DNA of 64,000 bases from positions 682,001 to 746,000 of the forward strand of contig JBMNKL010000001.1 of NCBI GenBank assembly GCA_050952225.1. Reading direction: 5' to 3'. The notes under the pieces are model-generated. The model was not told the DNA's origin. It did no database searches and saw only the letters and a list, made by a program, of their open reading frames with translations. This document shows positions 7,367 through 17,044 of the stretch, piece after piece. The position numbers and the translations under genes were made by a program. The first letter of the stretch is position 1; every line of letters begins with the position of its first letter. The stretch is from JBMNKL01 sp050952225. GTDB lineage: Bacteria; Bacillota; Clostridia; Acetivibrionales; DTU013.

Positions 7367-9256
7367 ATGTTTGACATACAGGAAGAGTTAAAAAAACTGC
7401 CCGATAAACCGGGCGTTTATCTTATGAAAGACAAAAACGGGGACGTAATATATGTCGGCAAGGCAGTGGTGCTGAAAAACAGGGTAAGACAGTACTTCCA
7501 TCCTTCGACGGCGCACACGCCGAAAGTTGCCGCAATGGTAGAAAAGATAAGCGAGTTCGAATGCATCGTTACCGATACTGAGCTTGAAGCGCTTATCCTG
7601 GAGTGCAACCTTATAAAAGATCTCAAACCCAAGTACAACATACTGCTGAGAGACGATAAAAACTACCCTTATATCAAGGTCACGATGAACGAGGAATATC
7701 CCCGTATTTTTATGACCAGGCGTGTCGAAGATGACGGAGCCTGTTATTTTGGGCCCTATTCCAACGTGTTTTCCGTGCGTGAGACGATAAATCTTATAAG
7801 GAGAATTTTTCCGGTCAGGAGCTGCAAGCGGGTACTCCCGAGAGACATCGGAAAAGGCAGGCCTTGCCTGTACTATCATATCAGGCAGTGCCTGGCTCCC
7901 TGCAGCGGGAAAATCGATAAAGACGAGTACAGGTCGATGATGCAGGATGTATGCTCGTTCCTGGACGGCAAGCAGGACATGGTTATTGAGAGGCTGGAGA
8001 GGCAAATGAAAGAGGCCGCGGACAACCTGGATTTTGAACAAGCGGCGGCTATAAGGGACAAATTGGCGAGCATCAGGCATATTTCGGAGGAGCAGAAAGT
8101 GCTTTCGGTTGACGGGGCTGACAGGGATATCATCGGGTTCGCGGCCAACAAGACGGATACCTGTGTCCAGGTGTTTTTTATCAGGAAAGGCAAGCTTCTC
8201 GGAAGAGAGTTTTTTATCATTGAGGGCTCGGGAGAGGGGGAGCTTGCGGAACTGGCTTCTTCGTTCCTTAAGCAGTTTTACGGTGACGCGTCGGTAATAC
8301 CGCCTGAAATCATTGCTGCGGTCGATTTTGACGATATCAGGGTCGTGGAAGACTGGCTCAGTTCGAAAAGGGGGGGAAGGGTCCGCATAAGGGTGCCAAA
8401 ACGGGGCGAAAAACTGCACCTGGCAGAAATGGTATCGGAAAACGCGCGTATAGAACTCGAACGTTTCAGCGGAAAAACCGCAGAGGGCAAAACCGTGAAG
8501 GAGTGCCTGGAGGAACTGGCTTCGATACTCGGGCTTCCGGAACCTCCCGTGAGACTGGAAGCTTACGATATATCCAATACCGGCTCATCGGAAATGGTGG
8601 CCTCAATGGTGGTTTTTACAAAGGGACTGCCGGACAAAAAAGAATACAGGCGTTTCAAGATACGGTCGGTTGACGTGCAGAATGACTATGCAAGCATGCA
8701 GGAAGCTCTGTACAGGAGATTCAGGCGTGCAATGAAAGATAAGCAGGACAAGGAAGAAGGGCATGAGGTAAACCATGATAATGACGGGCGGCGGGAGAAA
8801 AAGCGTGAAGGCTTTGAGAATCTCCCGGACCTGGTAATGCTGGATGGCGGCCTGGGGCATGTAAACGCGGCAAAACAGGTACTGGAAGAGTTGAATATCA
8901 GCATCCCGGTTTGCGGCATGGTAAAGGATGACAGGCACCGGACAAGGGGACTGGTGCTGCCGGACCGTGAAATTGATTTGAAAGACAACATAGCCCTGTT
9001 AAGGTTCGTTACCTCGATACAGGACGAGGCTCACCGGTTTGCGTTGGATTATAACAAGAAACTGAGGGCAAAAAGGTATTCGAAATCAATACTTGATGAA
9101 GTGGAAGGTATCGGGCCGAAAAGGAAGAAAGCCCTGCTGAGGCATTTCGGTTCGCTGAGCCGCATAAGGCAGGCGGGCATAGATGACCTGCAGGCCGTGG
9201 AAGGGATGAACAGGACAGCGGCAGAGAAGCTGTACGAGTTCCTGAGAAGAAGGTAG
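7367..9256 (+). CDS. uvrC: excinuclease ABC subunit C
   Basis: UvrC makes both incisions in nucleotide excision repair together with UvrB. The 629-residue protein is full length. It has an N-terminal GIY-YIG nuclease (PGVYLMKDKNGDVIYVGKA), the Cys-rich KGRPCLYYHIRQCLAPCSG segment, a UVR domain near 200-235 that contacts UvrB, the RNase H-like endonuclease domain (YDISNTGSSEMVASMVVF, LVMLDGGLGHVNAA), and C-terminal helix-hairpin-helix motifs (LDEVEGIGPKRKKALL). The start codon lies 3 bp after the crh-like stop and lacks a strong ribosome binding site, suggesting coupling. Confidence 0.97.
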   Translation: MFDIQEELKKLPDKPGVYLMKDKNGDVIYVGKAVVLKNRVRQYFHPSTAHTPKVAAMVEKISEFECIVTDTELEALILECNLIKDLKPKYNILLRDDKNYPYIKVTMNEEYPRIFMTRRVEDDGACYFGPYSNVFSVRETINLIRRIFPVRSCKRVLPRDIGKGRPCLYYHIRQCLAPCSGKIDKDEYRSMMQDVCSFLDGKQDMVIERLERQMKEAADNLDFEQAAAIRDKLASIRHISEEQKVLSVDGADRDIIGFAANKTDTCVQVFFIRKGKLLGREFFIIEGSGEGELAELASSFLKQFYGDASVIPPEIIAAVDFDDIRVVEDWLSSKRGGRVRIRVPKRGEKLHLAEMVSENARIELERFSGKTAEGKTVKECLEELASILGLPEPPVRLEAYDISNTGSSEMVASMVVFTKGLPDKKEYRRFKIRSVDVQNDYASMQEALYRRFRRAMKDKQDKEEGHEVNHDNDGRREKKREGFENLPDLVMLDGGLGHVNAAKQVLEELNISIPVCGMVKDDRHRTRGLVLPDREIDLKDNIALLRFVTSIQDEAHRFALDYNKKLRAKRYSKSILDEVEGIGPKRKKALLRHFGSLSRIRQAGIDDLQAVEGMNRTAAEKLYEFLRRR

Positions 9257-9525
9257 GGTGCGGATGAACTGGCGGGCAGGGCGGCTTGAAATTTGAGATT
9301 AGGTTCCCTCATGGGCAGGCTGTATTGTCCTGTCTCACTTCAACGCGGGCACTTGTTATTCGCCATCCGTAGCTCAGAACAAGCGACTTCGGCGTCCATG
9401 CCGAAGTATTACGGGTATTCCTCAAGGGTTCCGCGTTCAAGTTTCACCAGGACAAACACCCTGCAGCCATTCCTCCACAAAATCTCAAATTTCAAGCCGC
9501 CCTGCCCGCCAATTCTATCCGCACC
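9257..9525. repeat. long inverted repeat after uvrC
   Basis: Bases 9257-9300 are the reverse complement of 9481-9525 with one mismatch and one extra base, so 44-45 bp arms flank about 180 bp. The first arm starts at the uvrC stop. The intervening DNA has no convincing gene. The arms would translate, on opposite strands, to the same peptide stem (LKFEI), so they may be copies of one small mobile or repetitive element. Confidence 0.75.
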
Positions 9526-9600
9526 TTATCATTGCGCTCCTGCGCCGTCCGTGATGCAGGTTGTGGCTTTCAGTTCTGCATTCGGCCATTGTCAAAGCAT

Positions 9601-9651
9601 AACACCCTGCAGCCGTTTTTCCACATGATCTCATATTTGCGCCATGCCCGC
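9601..9651. repeat. diverged third copy of the uvrC-proximal repeat
   Basis: This stretch aligns in direct orientation with 9455-9509: AACACCCTGCAGCC, then a T-rich gap, CCACA, ATCTCA, ATTT and GCCCGC are shared in the same order with scattered substitutions. It abuts the broken end of the transposase gene. Confidence 0.6.
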
Positions 9652-10455
9652 TCTTCTTTTTTGTGTGCATATTCGTTTGAATCGCTCAGAGCTTTTATCC
9701 GATGTATCGATCACACCATCAATGTCGTAATTATCTTCGATATATTCATAAGCCTCCTGCCATAGCTCCCCGGGGGTACCCTTAAGGCTTGATATGTAGT
9801 ATGGTGCCTTCAGACATCTCCTTTTTCCTTCTTCACTGATGCCCTCATGTATATATATTAATCGCGGCATTGCTCTCTTCCCAGTCTGCAGCGCTATATG
9901 GTCTTCATCTGCCTCTACATACAGTATGGCTACCGATTTTTTCTCTGTAGCTATGTTCTCAACCTTTATTTTCTCTGGACTCCTTACTTTGTTCATTACT
10001 GTTTGCCCGCTGATTTCTACTTCTCCTGAACTTTTCCCTGCTTTTCTGTAAGACATGTTGGATGCATTTTCTGCGAGTTCCGCATGCATTTCATCATCCA
10101 TACGTGCATGAACATCCAGCCCTAATATCTCATCAACCAAATGCCGATATCCTTTCCCATGTTTGGATCGGTAATATGTTCTATTATATTTAATTTCACC
10201 CAGTTTCGTAATTACGGTCTTTTCTTCATTTCTCCTTTCCACATACCAATCCTTCTTCCTTCGTGCGTCTTTGTTAATCGCCTCATCCAGTGCCTCTATG
10301 ATTTCTTCACAAATGCTTCTTCCCAATGCATCTGTCACCTTCTTTATTTCAGATACTGCTTCAGACAACCCTCCTCCGCTTTGTATCAAATATATTACTC
10401 TTTCCTGCAGATTCTTGATGCCTTCCTGACAAAACTGTTGTATAATTTTATTCAT
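9631..10455 (-). pseudogene. ISLre2-family (UPF0236) transposase, C-terminally truncated
   Basis: The N-terminal part of a UPF0236/ISLre2-type transposase reads to about residue 260, starting MNKIIQQFCQ after a GGGGG ribosome binding site. It contains the family segments KDWYVERRNEEKTVITKLGE, the YRSKHGKGYRHL zinc-free region and YVEADEDHIALQ. Family members are usually about 450-490 residues with the catalytic region continuing after the YDIDG segment. Here the frame ends after a non-homologous tail of about 25 residues inside the adjoining repeat. The element is therefore dead, probably cut by the same rearrangement that left the repeats. No right terminal repeat was found. Confidence 0.8.
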
Positions 10456-10519
10456 AAGAGACCCCCTTTTGTGGTTGTTTTCTGAACAAAAACATTTTAT
10501 CAAAAGGTGTGGTCTCTTA
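10454..10519. repeat. imperfect inverted repeat at the transposase 5' end
   Basis: ATAAGAGACC...CTTTTG at 10454-10470 pairs with CAAAAGG...GGTCTCTTAT at 10500-10519. The hairpin would fold in the leader of the minus-strand transposase transcript and cover its ribosome binding site. It may also mark the surviving IS end near 10520. Confidence 0.5.
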
Positions 10520-10681
10520 TCTATTTTTTCCTACGATAATTTTACTCTAACGTATGTTGACACCATCAAAAAGAATGAAAAAACTTGAAGCGGTATGCGG
10601 GAAATGTGTATAATTGTAGAACAGCGGTTTGAATCGCTGGTTGAATTTATAAATACTTGTTGAGATGGGAGCACTTGCCTG

Positions 10682-11380
10682 ATGGCCATTTATGCTATTT
10701 CGGACCTTCACCTTGCCCTCAGCGTGGACAAGCCCATGGACGTGTTCAGCGAAGGATGGACTGACTACATGTACAGGCTGGAGCAAAACTGGCGCTCTAC
10801 GGTGACGGAGGATGATTATGTCCTGGTACCCGGCGACATTTCATGGGCGACATATCTGGACCAAGCGCACGAGGATTTCGGCTTTATTCATGGGCTGCCG
10901 GGCAAAAAAATAATATCCAAGGGCAACCATGACTACTGGTGGACGACGAAAAACAAGCTGGACGGGTTTATCCGTGAAAACGGGTATTCATCCATCCGGT
11001 TTTTGCATAACAACAGCTACTGTATAGAAGGCACGGCCATTTGCGGCACGAGGGGATGGAGCATGCCGGGAGAATCCGGCTTTACCGATGAAGATAACAA
11101 GATATATCAAAGGGAGCTTAATCGGCTGGAACTTTCGCTCAAAAGTGCCAACACCGCCGGCGGGTGTATTATCGCAGCATTACATTTTCCGCCTTTCAAC
11201 TCCCAGGGTGTCTTTTCTGATTTTTTTGATATAATGCTGAGATATAATGTGAAAATATGCATATACGGCCATTTGCACGGTGCTGCGCGAAAAACCGCCA
11301 TTGAGGGGAACATAAACGGGATTGATTTAAGGCTGGTTGCCGCGGACCACCTGGGTTTTAAGCCTGCAAGGCTGCTATAA
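10682..11380 (+). CDS. calcineurin-like metallophosphoesterase
   Basis: The 232-residue protein has all five metallophosphoesterase motifs: ISDLHL near residue 5, VPGDISW, SKGNHDYWW, ALHFPPF and YGHLHG. They bind a di-metal centre in the calcineurin-like fold. It resembles the YmdB/YpbG-type small predicted phosphohydrolases of Firmicutes, substrate unknown. No signal peptide is present. GGGAG at 10667-10671 lies 10 bp before the ATG. It stands alone between the IS remnant and the tig promoter. Confidence 0.88.
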   Translation: MAIYAISDLHLALSVDKPMDVFSEGWTDYMYRLEQNWRSTVTEDDYVLVPGDISWATYLDQAHEDFGFIHGLPGKKIISKGNHDYWWTTKNKLDGFIRENGYSSIRFLHNNSYCIEGTAICGTRGWSMPGESGFTDEDNKIYQRELNRLELSLKSANTAGGCIIAALHFPPFNSQGVFSDFFDIMLRYNVKICIYGHLHGAARKTAIEGNINGIDLRLVAADHLGFKPARLL

Positions 11381-11455
11381 TTGCATAAAGGAAGGGAAAT
11401 ATGAAATACCGTGTAGTACCGGTGTAAAAATATCGTTGTAAAAAGCTATTATATG

Positions 11456-11484
11456 TTGGATTGCAAAAACTAATATGTTATAAT
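11456..11484 (+). promoter_or_regulatory. candidate promoter of tig
   Basis: TTGGAT (11456-11461), a 17-bp spacer and TATAAT (11479-11484) with an extended -10 TGT. Transcription would begin near 11491, giving a leader of about 140 nt before tig. Confidence 0.65.
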
Positions 11485-11499
11485 GTATAAATAATTACA

Positions 11500-11594
11500 G
11501 GGGCATAAAGCCCCTTAAACTGTGGCTGTTTATACACTGTCACTGCCGGATTTTCAAGATGCCGGCCTGACCGGGATTTAGCCGAAACAGCCAA
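11500..11594 (+). promoter_or_regulatory. structured 5' leader of tig
   Basis: The predicted leader has a GGGGC-ATAAA-GCCCC hairpin at 11500-11514. A long-range stem follows: TGGCTGTTT at 11523-11531 with AAACAGCCA at 11585-11593, enclosing a smaller GCCGG/CCGG-rich fold. No T-run follows, so it is not a plain terminator. No known riboswitch class was recognised. Confidence 0.45.
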
Positions 11595-11630
11595 TTATAA
11601 ATGAATATAGTATAAGGAGATTGCGAACAG

Positions 11631-12917
11631 ATGCAGGTGAAAGTAGAGAACACAGGAAAAAATGAAGTCCAGATTGAAATAGAGGTTGATGCGGAGAGGT
11701 TTGAAAAAGGCCTTCAGAGAGCTTTCGCAAAAAATGCGAAGAAGTTCAACATACCTGGCTTCAGGAGGGGAAAGGCCCCCAGGCATATTGTTGAGAAATT
11801 TTACGGTGAGCAGATTTTATACGAGGATGCCATAAATGACGTATGCCCTGAAGCCTATGACCGTGCAATCGAAGAAAACGACATCCACCCGGTTGACAGG
11901 CCCGAAATTGATATAAAGCAAATCGGAAAAGGAAAGTCGTTGATATTTACCGCAAAGGTTACTGTAAAGCCCGAGGTGGAGCTTGGCCAGTACAAGGGTA
12001 TAGAAGTGAAGAAAACCGAAGCCGCGGTGACCGACGAGGACGTGGAAAAAGAAATTGGAATAATCCGCGAGAGAAACGCCCGGTTCATAACCATCGAAGA
12101 CAGGCCGGCTGCGGACGGTGATTTTCTGACAATAGACTTTGAGGGCTCAATTGACGGCAAGCCTTTCGACGGCGGAAAAGGTGAAAATTACACCCTGGTT
12201 ATAGGTTCCGGCACATTTATTCCGGGCTTCGAAGAACAGCTGGTAGGCGTATCGACGGGAGAAGAGAAGGAAATCAGCGTAAATTTCCCGGATGACTATG
12301 GCAACAAGGACCTGGCCGGCAAGCCTGCCCTTTTCAAGGTAAAGGTAAAAGAGATCAAGTTAAAGGAACTCCCTGCCCTGGATGACGAGTTTGCCAAGGA
12401 CACGAGCGAGTTTGAAACATTAGAGGAATACAAGGCGGACCTTAGGAAGAAGCTTACGGAGAGGGCGGAGCATGAAGCGCGCCACAAGGATGAGGATAAC
12501 GTAATCGGCAAGGTTGTCGAGAACGCTGTCGTTGACATACCTGCTGTCATGGTAGAGAGGCGCGTGGACAACATGGTTTATGACTTTGACTTGCAATTGC
12601 GCTATCAGGGCCTTGACCTAAAAAAATATCTTGAGGTTATGGGTATGGATATAGGCTCATTCAGGGAACAATTCAAAGAAAGGGCGGAAAAGGAAGTCAA
12701 GACTCAACTGGTCATGGAAAAAATCAGCCAGGTTGAGGAGATTGTTGCGACTGATGAAGATACGGACGAAGAGATAAAGAGAATCGCTGAAAATTATAAG
12801 CAGTCCGAAGAAGAATTCAGGCAACATTTGAAACCCGACGATATAGAATATATCAAGGACACAATAGTTGCCAGAAAGACCGTTGATTTCTTGATTGAAC
12901 ATGCGAAACTGGTATGA
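11631..12917 (+). CDS. tig: trigger factor (ribosome-associated chaperone, PPIase)
   Basis: Trigger factor binds the ribosome exit tunnel and shields nascent chains. The 428-residue protein has the N-terminal ribosome-binding domain including the signature GFRRGKAPRHIVE at about residues 44-56. A central FKBP-type PPIase domain (GDFLTIDFEGSIDGKPFDGG... VGVSTGEEKEI) spans roughly 150-240, and a long helical C-terminal domain completes it. Its position directly before clpP and clpX is the classical order. AAGGAG at 11611-11616 lies upstream of the ATG. Confidence 0.96.
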   Translation: MQVKVENTGKNEVQIEIEVDAERFEKGLQRAFAKNAKKFNIPGFRRGKAPRHIVEKFYGEQILYEDAINDVCPEAYDRAIEENDIHPVDRPEIDIKQIGKGKSLIFTAKVTVKPEVELGQYKGIEVKKTEAAVTDEDVEKEIGIIRERNARFITIEDRPAADGDFLTIDFEGSIDGKPFDGGKGENYTLVIGSGTFIPGFEEQLVGVSTGEEKEISVNFPDDYGNKDLAGKPALFKVKVKEIKLKELPALDDEFAKDTSEFETLEEYKADLRKKLTERAEHEARHKDEDNVIGKVVENAVVDIPAVMVERRVDNMVYDFDLQLRYQGLDLKKYLEVMGMDIGSFREQFKERAEKEVKTQLVMEKISQVEEIVATDEDTDEEIKRIAENYKQSEEEFRQHLKPDDIEYIKDTIVARKTVDFLIEHAKLV

Positions 12918-13020
12918 TTGGCGGTTTATTTTATGTATTATGTGGGAAACAATAAATGAGGCTTAAACAATTCAAGGTTTATGCCGTAATATTATATATG
13001 AATGAATGGGGAGGAATATT

Positions 13021-13608
13021 ATGAGCAGCTTAGTACCTATAGTTGTTGAGCAGACGAATAGAGGGGAACGTTCCTATGATATTTATTCCATGCTGCTCAA
13101 AGAAAGGATAATAATGCTGAGTGACGAGGTCAACGACACAACAGCAAGCCTGGTTGTCGCGCAGATGCTTTACCTTGACTCGGTCGATCCCGACAAGGAT
13201 ATCCAGTTGTACATTAATAGCCCCGGCGGCTCTATCACGGCGGGATTTGCCATATATGACACAATGCAGCATGTCAGGGCGGATGTGCAAACGATATGTG
13301 TCGGCATGGCTGCAAGCATGGGTGCGTTCCTGCTCGCAGCCGGTACAAAAGGGAAACGCTTCGCCCTGCCGAATAGTGAGATCCTGATTCACCAGCCACT
13401 TGGCGGGACCCAGGGACAGGCAACTGATATAAAGATCAGGACGGAATGGCTGCTTAAAATCAAGAACAAAATAAACCGTATTTTAAGCGAACGTACAGGC
13501 CAGCCCATTGAAAAGATAGAAAGTGACGTTGAAAGGGATTATTTCATGTCGGCTGAGGAAGCGAAGGCATACGGACTTATTGACGATATCATGATCAGAA
13601 AGAAATAG
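13021..13608 (+). CDS. clpP: ATP-dependent Clp protease proteolytic subunit
   Basis: ClpP forms the tetradecameric proteolytic barrel served by ClpX and other Clp ATPases. The 195-residue protein has the catalytic Ser in GMAASMGAFLL, His in LIHQPLGG, and Asp in ERDYFMSAEEA. GGGGAGG at 13008-13014 precedes ATG 13021 by 6 bp; the in-frame ATG at 13006 would have no site. It is followed 13 bp later by clpX. Confidence 0.97.
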   Translation: MSSLVPIVVEQTNRGERSYDIYSMLLKERIIMLSDEVNDTTASLVVAQMLYLDSVDPDKDIQLYINSPGGSITAGFAIYDTMQHVRADVQTICVGMAASMGAFLLAAGTKGKRFALPNSEILIHQPLGGTQGQATDIKIRTEWLLKIKNKINRILSERTGQPIEKIESDVERDYFMSAEEAKAYGLIDDIMIRKK

Positions 13609-13621
13609 ATGGGGTGGGACA

Positions 13622-14917
13622 ATGTCCAGGTATGATGAGAAGAAGCAGTTAAAGTGCTCCTTTTGCGGCAAAACACAGGAGCAGGTGAAAAGGCTGGTTG
13701 CAGGCCCCGGAGTATATATATGCGACGAATGCATCGAGCTTTGCTCTGAAATAATTGAAGAAGAGTTTGAAGATACGAGGATTGACGGTGAGCTCAACGA
13801 ATTACCCAAGCCGAAAGAAATAAAGGCTATACTGGATCAATATGTCATTGGCCAGGAATCAGCAAAAAAAACGCTTGCTGTTGCTGTTTACAACCATTAT
13901 AAAAGAATAAATTCGGACATACGGGCAAGCGATGTTGAAATACAAAAAAGCAACATTGTAATGCTTGGACCGACCGGTTCCGGGAAAACCTTACTGGCCC
14001 AGACGCTTGCAAGGCTCTTGAACGTGCCTTTCGCGATAGCCGACGCCACGTCGCTCACGGAAGCCGGCTATGTAGGCGAGGATGTGGAGAATATCCTGCT
14101 CAAGCTGATCCAGGCTGCGGATTACGATATAGAGAGAGCCGAAAAAGGCATTATTTATATCGATGAAATAGACAAAATAGCGAGAAAGTCCGAGAATCCC
14201 TCCATAACCAGGGATGTAAGCGGCGAGGGAGTTCAGCAGGCGTTGCTGAAAATACTTGAGGGGACTATGGCTTCAGTGCCCCCTCAGGGTGGCAGAAAGC
14301 ATCCTCACCAGGAATTTATACAAATAGACACGACAAATATTTTGTTCATCTGCGGCGGTGCTTTCGACGGCATAGAAAAGATAATACAGAACAGGATAGG
14401 CACCAGAACCATCGGCTTCGGGGCAAAGATAGAAAGCAGGCGGGAAATGGATATAGGCGAGATACTTTCGCATATACTTCCGCAGGATTTGCTCAAATAC
14501 GGCCTTATACCGGAATTTGTCGGCAGGCTTCCGGTTATAGTAACATTGGGAGCTCTTGACAGGGATACACTTGTGAGGATACTGACCGAGCCGAAAAACG
14601 CACTGGTTAAGCAGTACCAGAGACTATTTGAAATGGACGATACGATTCTGGAGTTTGAGCCCGACGCGCTTGAAGCAATCGCCGACAAGGCTCTGGCACG
14701 CAATACGGGCGCCAGGGGATTGAGGGCAATTCTCGAGGAAACAATGCTGGATGTCATGTATGATATCCCGTCCTCTACAAATATTGAAAAATGTATTATT
14801 ACAAAAGATGCCGTCGGGGGAAAGGCTGCGCCAAATCTAATTATTAATGAAAACAGGAAGCCATTGAAGAAAACAACTGGGAAGAAATCGCGCATCAAAA
14901 AGGAAACAGCATCATAA
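13622..14917 (+). CDS. clpX: ATP-dependent Clp protease ATP-binding subunit ClpX
   Basis: ClpX is the AAA+ unfoldase that feeds ClpP, including ssrA-tagged proteins made via the tmRNA encoded further on. The 431-residue protein has the N-terminal C4 zinc-binding domain (CSFCGK...CDECIELC), Walker A GPTGSGKT, Walker B IIYIDEIDKI, the pore GYVGED loop, the RKHPHQEF segment, and the GARGLRAILE sensor-2 helix. GGGGTGGG precedes the start. The gene ends just before a strong terminator. Confidence 0.97.
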   Translation: MSRYDEKKQLKCSFCGKTQEQVKRLVAGPGVYICDECIELCSEIIEEEFEDTRIDGELNELPKPKEIKAILDQYVIGQESAKKTLAVAVYNHYKRINSDIRASDVEIQKSNIVMLGPTGSGKTLLAQTLARLLNVPFAIADATSLTEAGYVGEDVENILLKLIQAADYDIERAEKGIIYIDEIDKIARKSENPSITRDVSGEGVQQALLKILEGTMASVPPQGGRKHPHQEFIQIDTTNILFICGGAFDGIEKIIQNRIGTRTIGFGAKIESRREMDIGEILSHILPQDLLKYGLIPEFVGRLPVIVTLGALDRDTLVRILTEPKNALVKQYQRLFEMDDTILEFEPDALEAIADKALARNTGARGLRAILEETMLDVMYDIPSSTNIEKCIITKDAVGGKAAPNLIINENRKPLKKTTGKKSRIKKETAS

Positions 14918-14930
14918 AGAATTATAGCGC

Positions 14931-14976
14931 AAGGGTATTTCCGGCTGACATGATTTTGCCGGAAATACCCTTTTTT
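14931..14976 (+). terminator. rho-independent terminator after clpX
   Basis: A 15-bp perfect stem (AAGGGTATTTCCGGC 14931-14945 with GCCGGAAATACCCTT 14958-14972) is followed by TTTTTT. It closes the tig-clpP-clpX unit. The remaining 190 bp to lonB shows nothing clear. Confidence 0.92.
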
Positions 14977-15165
14977 AATGCTGTACACTGCACGAAGCCG
15001 ACCACATATGCCGGAGCAAAACCACAGATTTGCTGATTTTCCCGGCGCAATTCAAATAAAACAAGCGGATAAATTTATCTATATCGTTAATACTATTTAT
15101 TAAGCATGCTGCTGCGGCTTTATCGGTTTTTGCCCTGAATGTGCAGGAAATGAGGAGGAAACGGA

Positions 15166-16863
15166 ATGCTTACCAATACCTTTTTGATTATACAGTTTTT
15201 CTTTTCGGTTATTATAGGGATCTATTTTCTTAACTTGCTGAAGTCGCATCAAGGCAATAAGAATGCTGTTGAAAAGGAATCAAGAAGGGAACTTGAAAAA
15301 CTTCGCAGACTAAAGGAAATAAAACTTACTGAACCTCTGTCGGAAAAGACCAGGCCGGTCTGCCTGGCGGACATAATCGGGCAGGAACAGGGACTAAAGG
15401 CGTTGAGGGCGGCACTTTGCGGCCCCAATCCACAGCACGTTATCATTTACGGGCCTCCCGGTGTCGGGAAGACAGCCGCCGCAAGGGTCATATTGGAGGA
15501 AGCGAAGCAACTGCCAATCTCGCCTTTTGGCAGAGAATCAAAATTTGTTGAAGTGGACGCAACAATACTGCGTTTTGATGAGCGGGGCATTGCCGACCCA
15601 CTGATTGGATCGGTACACGACCCAATTTATCAAGGGGCAGGAGCGTATGGTGTTGCGGGTATTCCGCAGCCAAAACCCGGCGCCGTGACAAAAGCGCATG
15701 GAGGCATTCTTTTTATTGACGAAATCGGTGAGCTTCACCCGGTGCAAATGAACAAGCTGCTTAAAGTGCTTGAAGACAGGAAAGTCATGCTGGAAAGCGC
15801 CTATTACAGCCCGGATGATTCCAACATACCCGCGCATATACACGAAATTTTCCAAAAAGGGCTTCCGGCGGATTTCAGGCTCGTGGGCGCAACGACCAGG
15901 ACAGCTGACGAACTTCCCCCGGCGCTTCGCTCGAGGTGCGTTGAAATTTACTTCAGGCCGCTTATGAGCGATGAAATTGCCATAATTGCGCGAAATGCGG
16001 CAATACGGGGCGGGTTCAGGATGGAGGAAGGCACGGAGGAACTGATTTCCAAGTATGCGCAAAACGGCAGGGATGCAGTAAACATCGTGCAAATAGCCGG
16101 GGGCGTGGTCCAGGTTGAGGGCAGGAGAGTCATTACGCGCAAGGATGCGGAATGGGTCGTTGAATTCGGCCACTATAGCCCCAGGATCGACAAAAAAATC
16201 AGCGTTCATGAAAAACAGGTCGGTTGCATGAACGGCCTGGCTGTTTTCGGAAATGCCACCGGCATTGTTATCGATATAGAAGTAACGGCCATGAAATCGG
16301 CTTCAGGCAGGGGAAACATCAAAATTACCGGCATCGTTGAAGAGGAAGAGATGGACACAAGGGGCCAGAAACTGAGAAAAACAAGTTCAGCCAAGGCCTC
16401 GGTGGAGAATGTGCTTACAGTATTGAAAAAATTCATGAATATTGACGCAAGGGAATATGACATTCACTTGAATTTCCCCGGAGGAATCCCTATTGATGGC
16501 CCGTCAGCAGGAATAGCAATCGCAGCGGCTGTTTACTCGGCAGTATTGAACATACCAGTAAGCAACGACATTGCCATGACAGGCGAGCTGTCTATCAGGG
16601 GAAAAGTAAAGCCGGTGGGAGGTGTTGTCGCAAAGGTGGAGGCTGCAAAACTGGCGGGGATAAACAAGGTTTTGGTGCCCAGGGAAAACTGGCATGAAAT
16701 GTTTAACGATGCCGGCATAGAGGTAATACCGGTTGATGATATCGCTCAGGTTATAAACTACACGTTCTATCCGGGCGCCTGCAAGCAGGAGGACGAAATG
16801 CCGGTGCAGAAACCATCCGTTTCCATCCTTGCTGCGTCGCCTGTCGTAGAAAAAAGTTTCTAG
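15166..16863 (+). CDS. lonB: membrane-anchored ATP-dependent protease LonB
   Basis: The 565-residue protein starts with one hydrophobic membrane segment (about residues 5-24), as in Bacillus LonB, instead of the large Lon substrate-binding domain. An AAA+ domain follows with Walker A YGPPGVGKTAAA and Walker B ILFIDEIGEL. The C-terminal Lon protease domain has the catalytic Ser in the DGPSAGIAIA motif and the Lys in GGVVAKVEAAKLAG. GAGGAGG lies upstream of the ATG. The position after clpX is typical of Firmicutes. Confidence 0.94.
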   Translation: MLTNTFLIIQFFFSVIIGIYFLNLLKSHQGNKNAVEKESRRELEKLRRLKEIKLTEPLSEKTRPVCLADIIGQEQGLKALRAALCGPNPQHVIIYGPPGVGKTAAARVILEEAKQLPISPFGRESKFVEVDATILRFDERGIADPLIGSVHDPIYQGAGAYGVAGIPQPKPGAVTKAHGGILFIDEIGELHPVQMNKLLKVLEDRKVMLESAYYSPDDSNIPAHIHEIFQKGLPADFRLVGATTRTADELPPALRSRCVEIYFRPLMSDEIAIIARNAAIRGGFRMEEGTEELISKYAQNGRDAVNIVQIAGGVVQVEGRRVITRKDAEWVVEFGHYSPRIDKKISVHEKQVGCMNGLAVFGNATGIVIDIEVTAMKSASGRGNIKITGIVEEEEMDTRGQKLRKTSSAKASVENVLTVLKKFMNIDAREYDIHLNFPGGIPIDGPSAGIAIAAAVYSAVLNIPVSNDIAMTGELSIRGKVKPVGGVVAKVEAAKLAGINKVLVPRENWHEMFNDAGIEVIPVDDIAQVINYTFYPGACKQEDEMPVQKPSVSILAASPVVEKSF

Positions 16864-17044
16864 TTTTTTACAAAACATAAAATTTTCTTTCGCAAATATA
16901 CTAGAGATATGTTATATTTATTACTGTGCATAAATTGTGCGTACAGATTCTAAGGAAAACCATTGCAAGTGAAATGGAATGGTCGCTGCCTGAAGATGGC
17001 GTCTCCGGGGAGTAAAACGCGGCCTGATGTTTGGAGGGTGTCAA

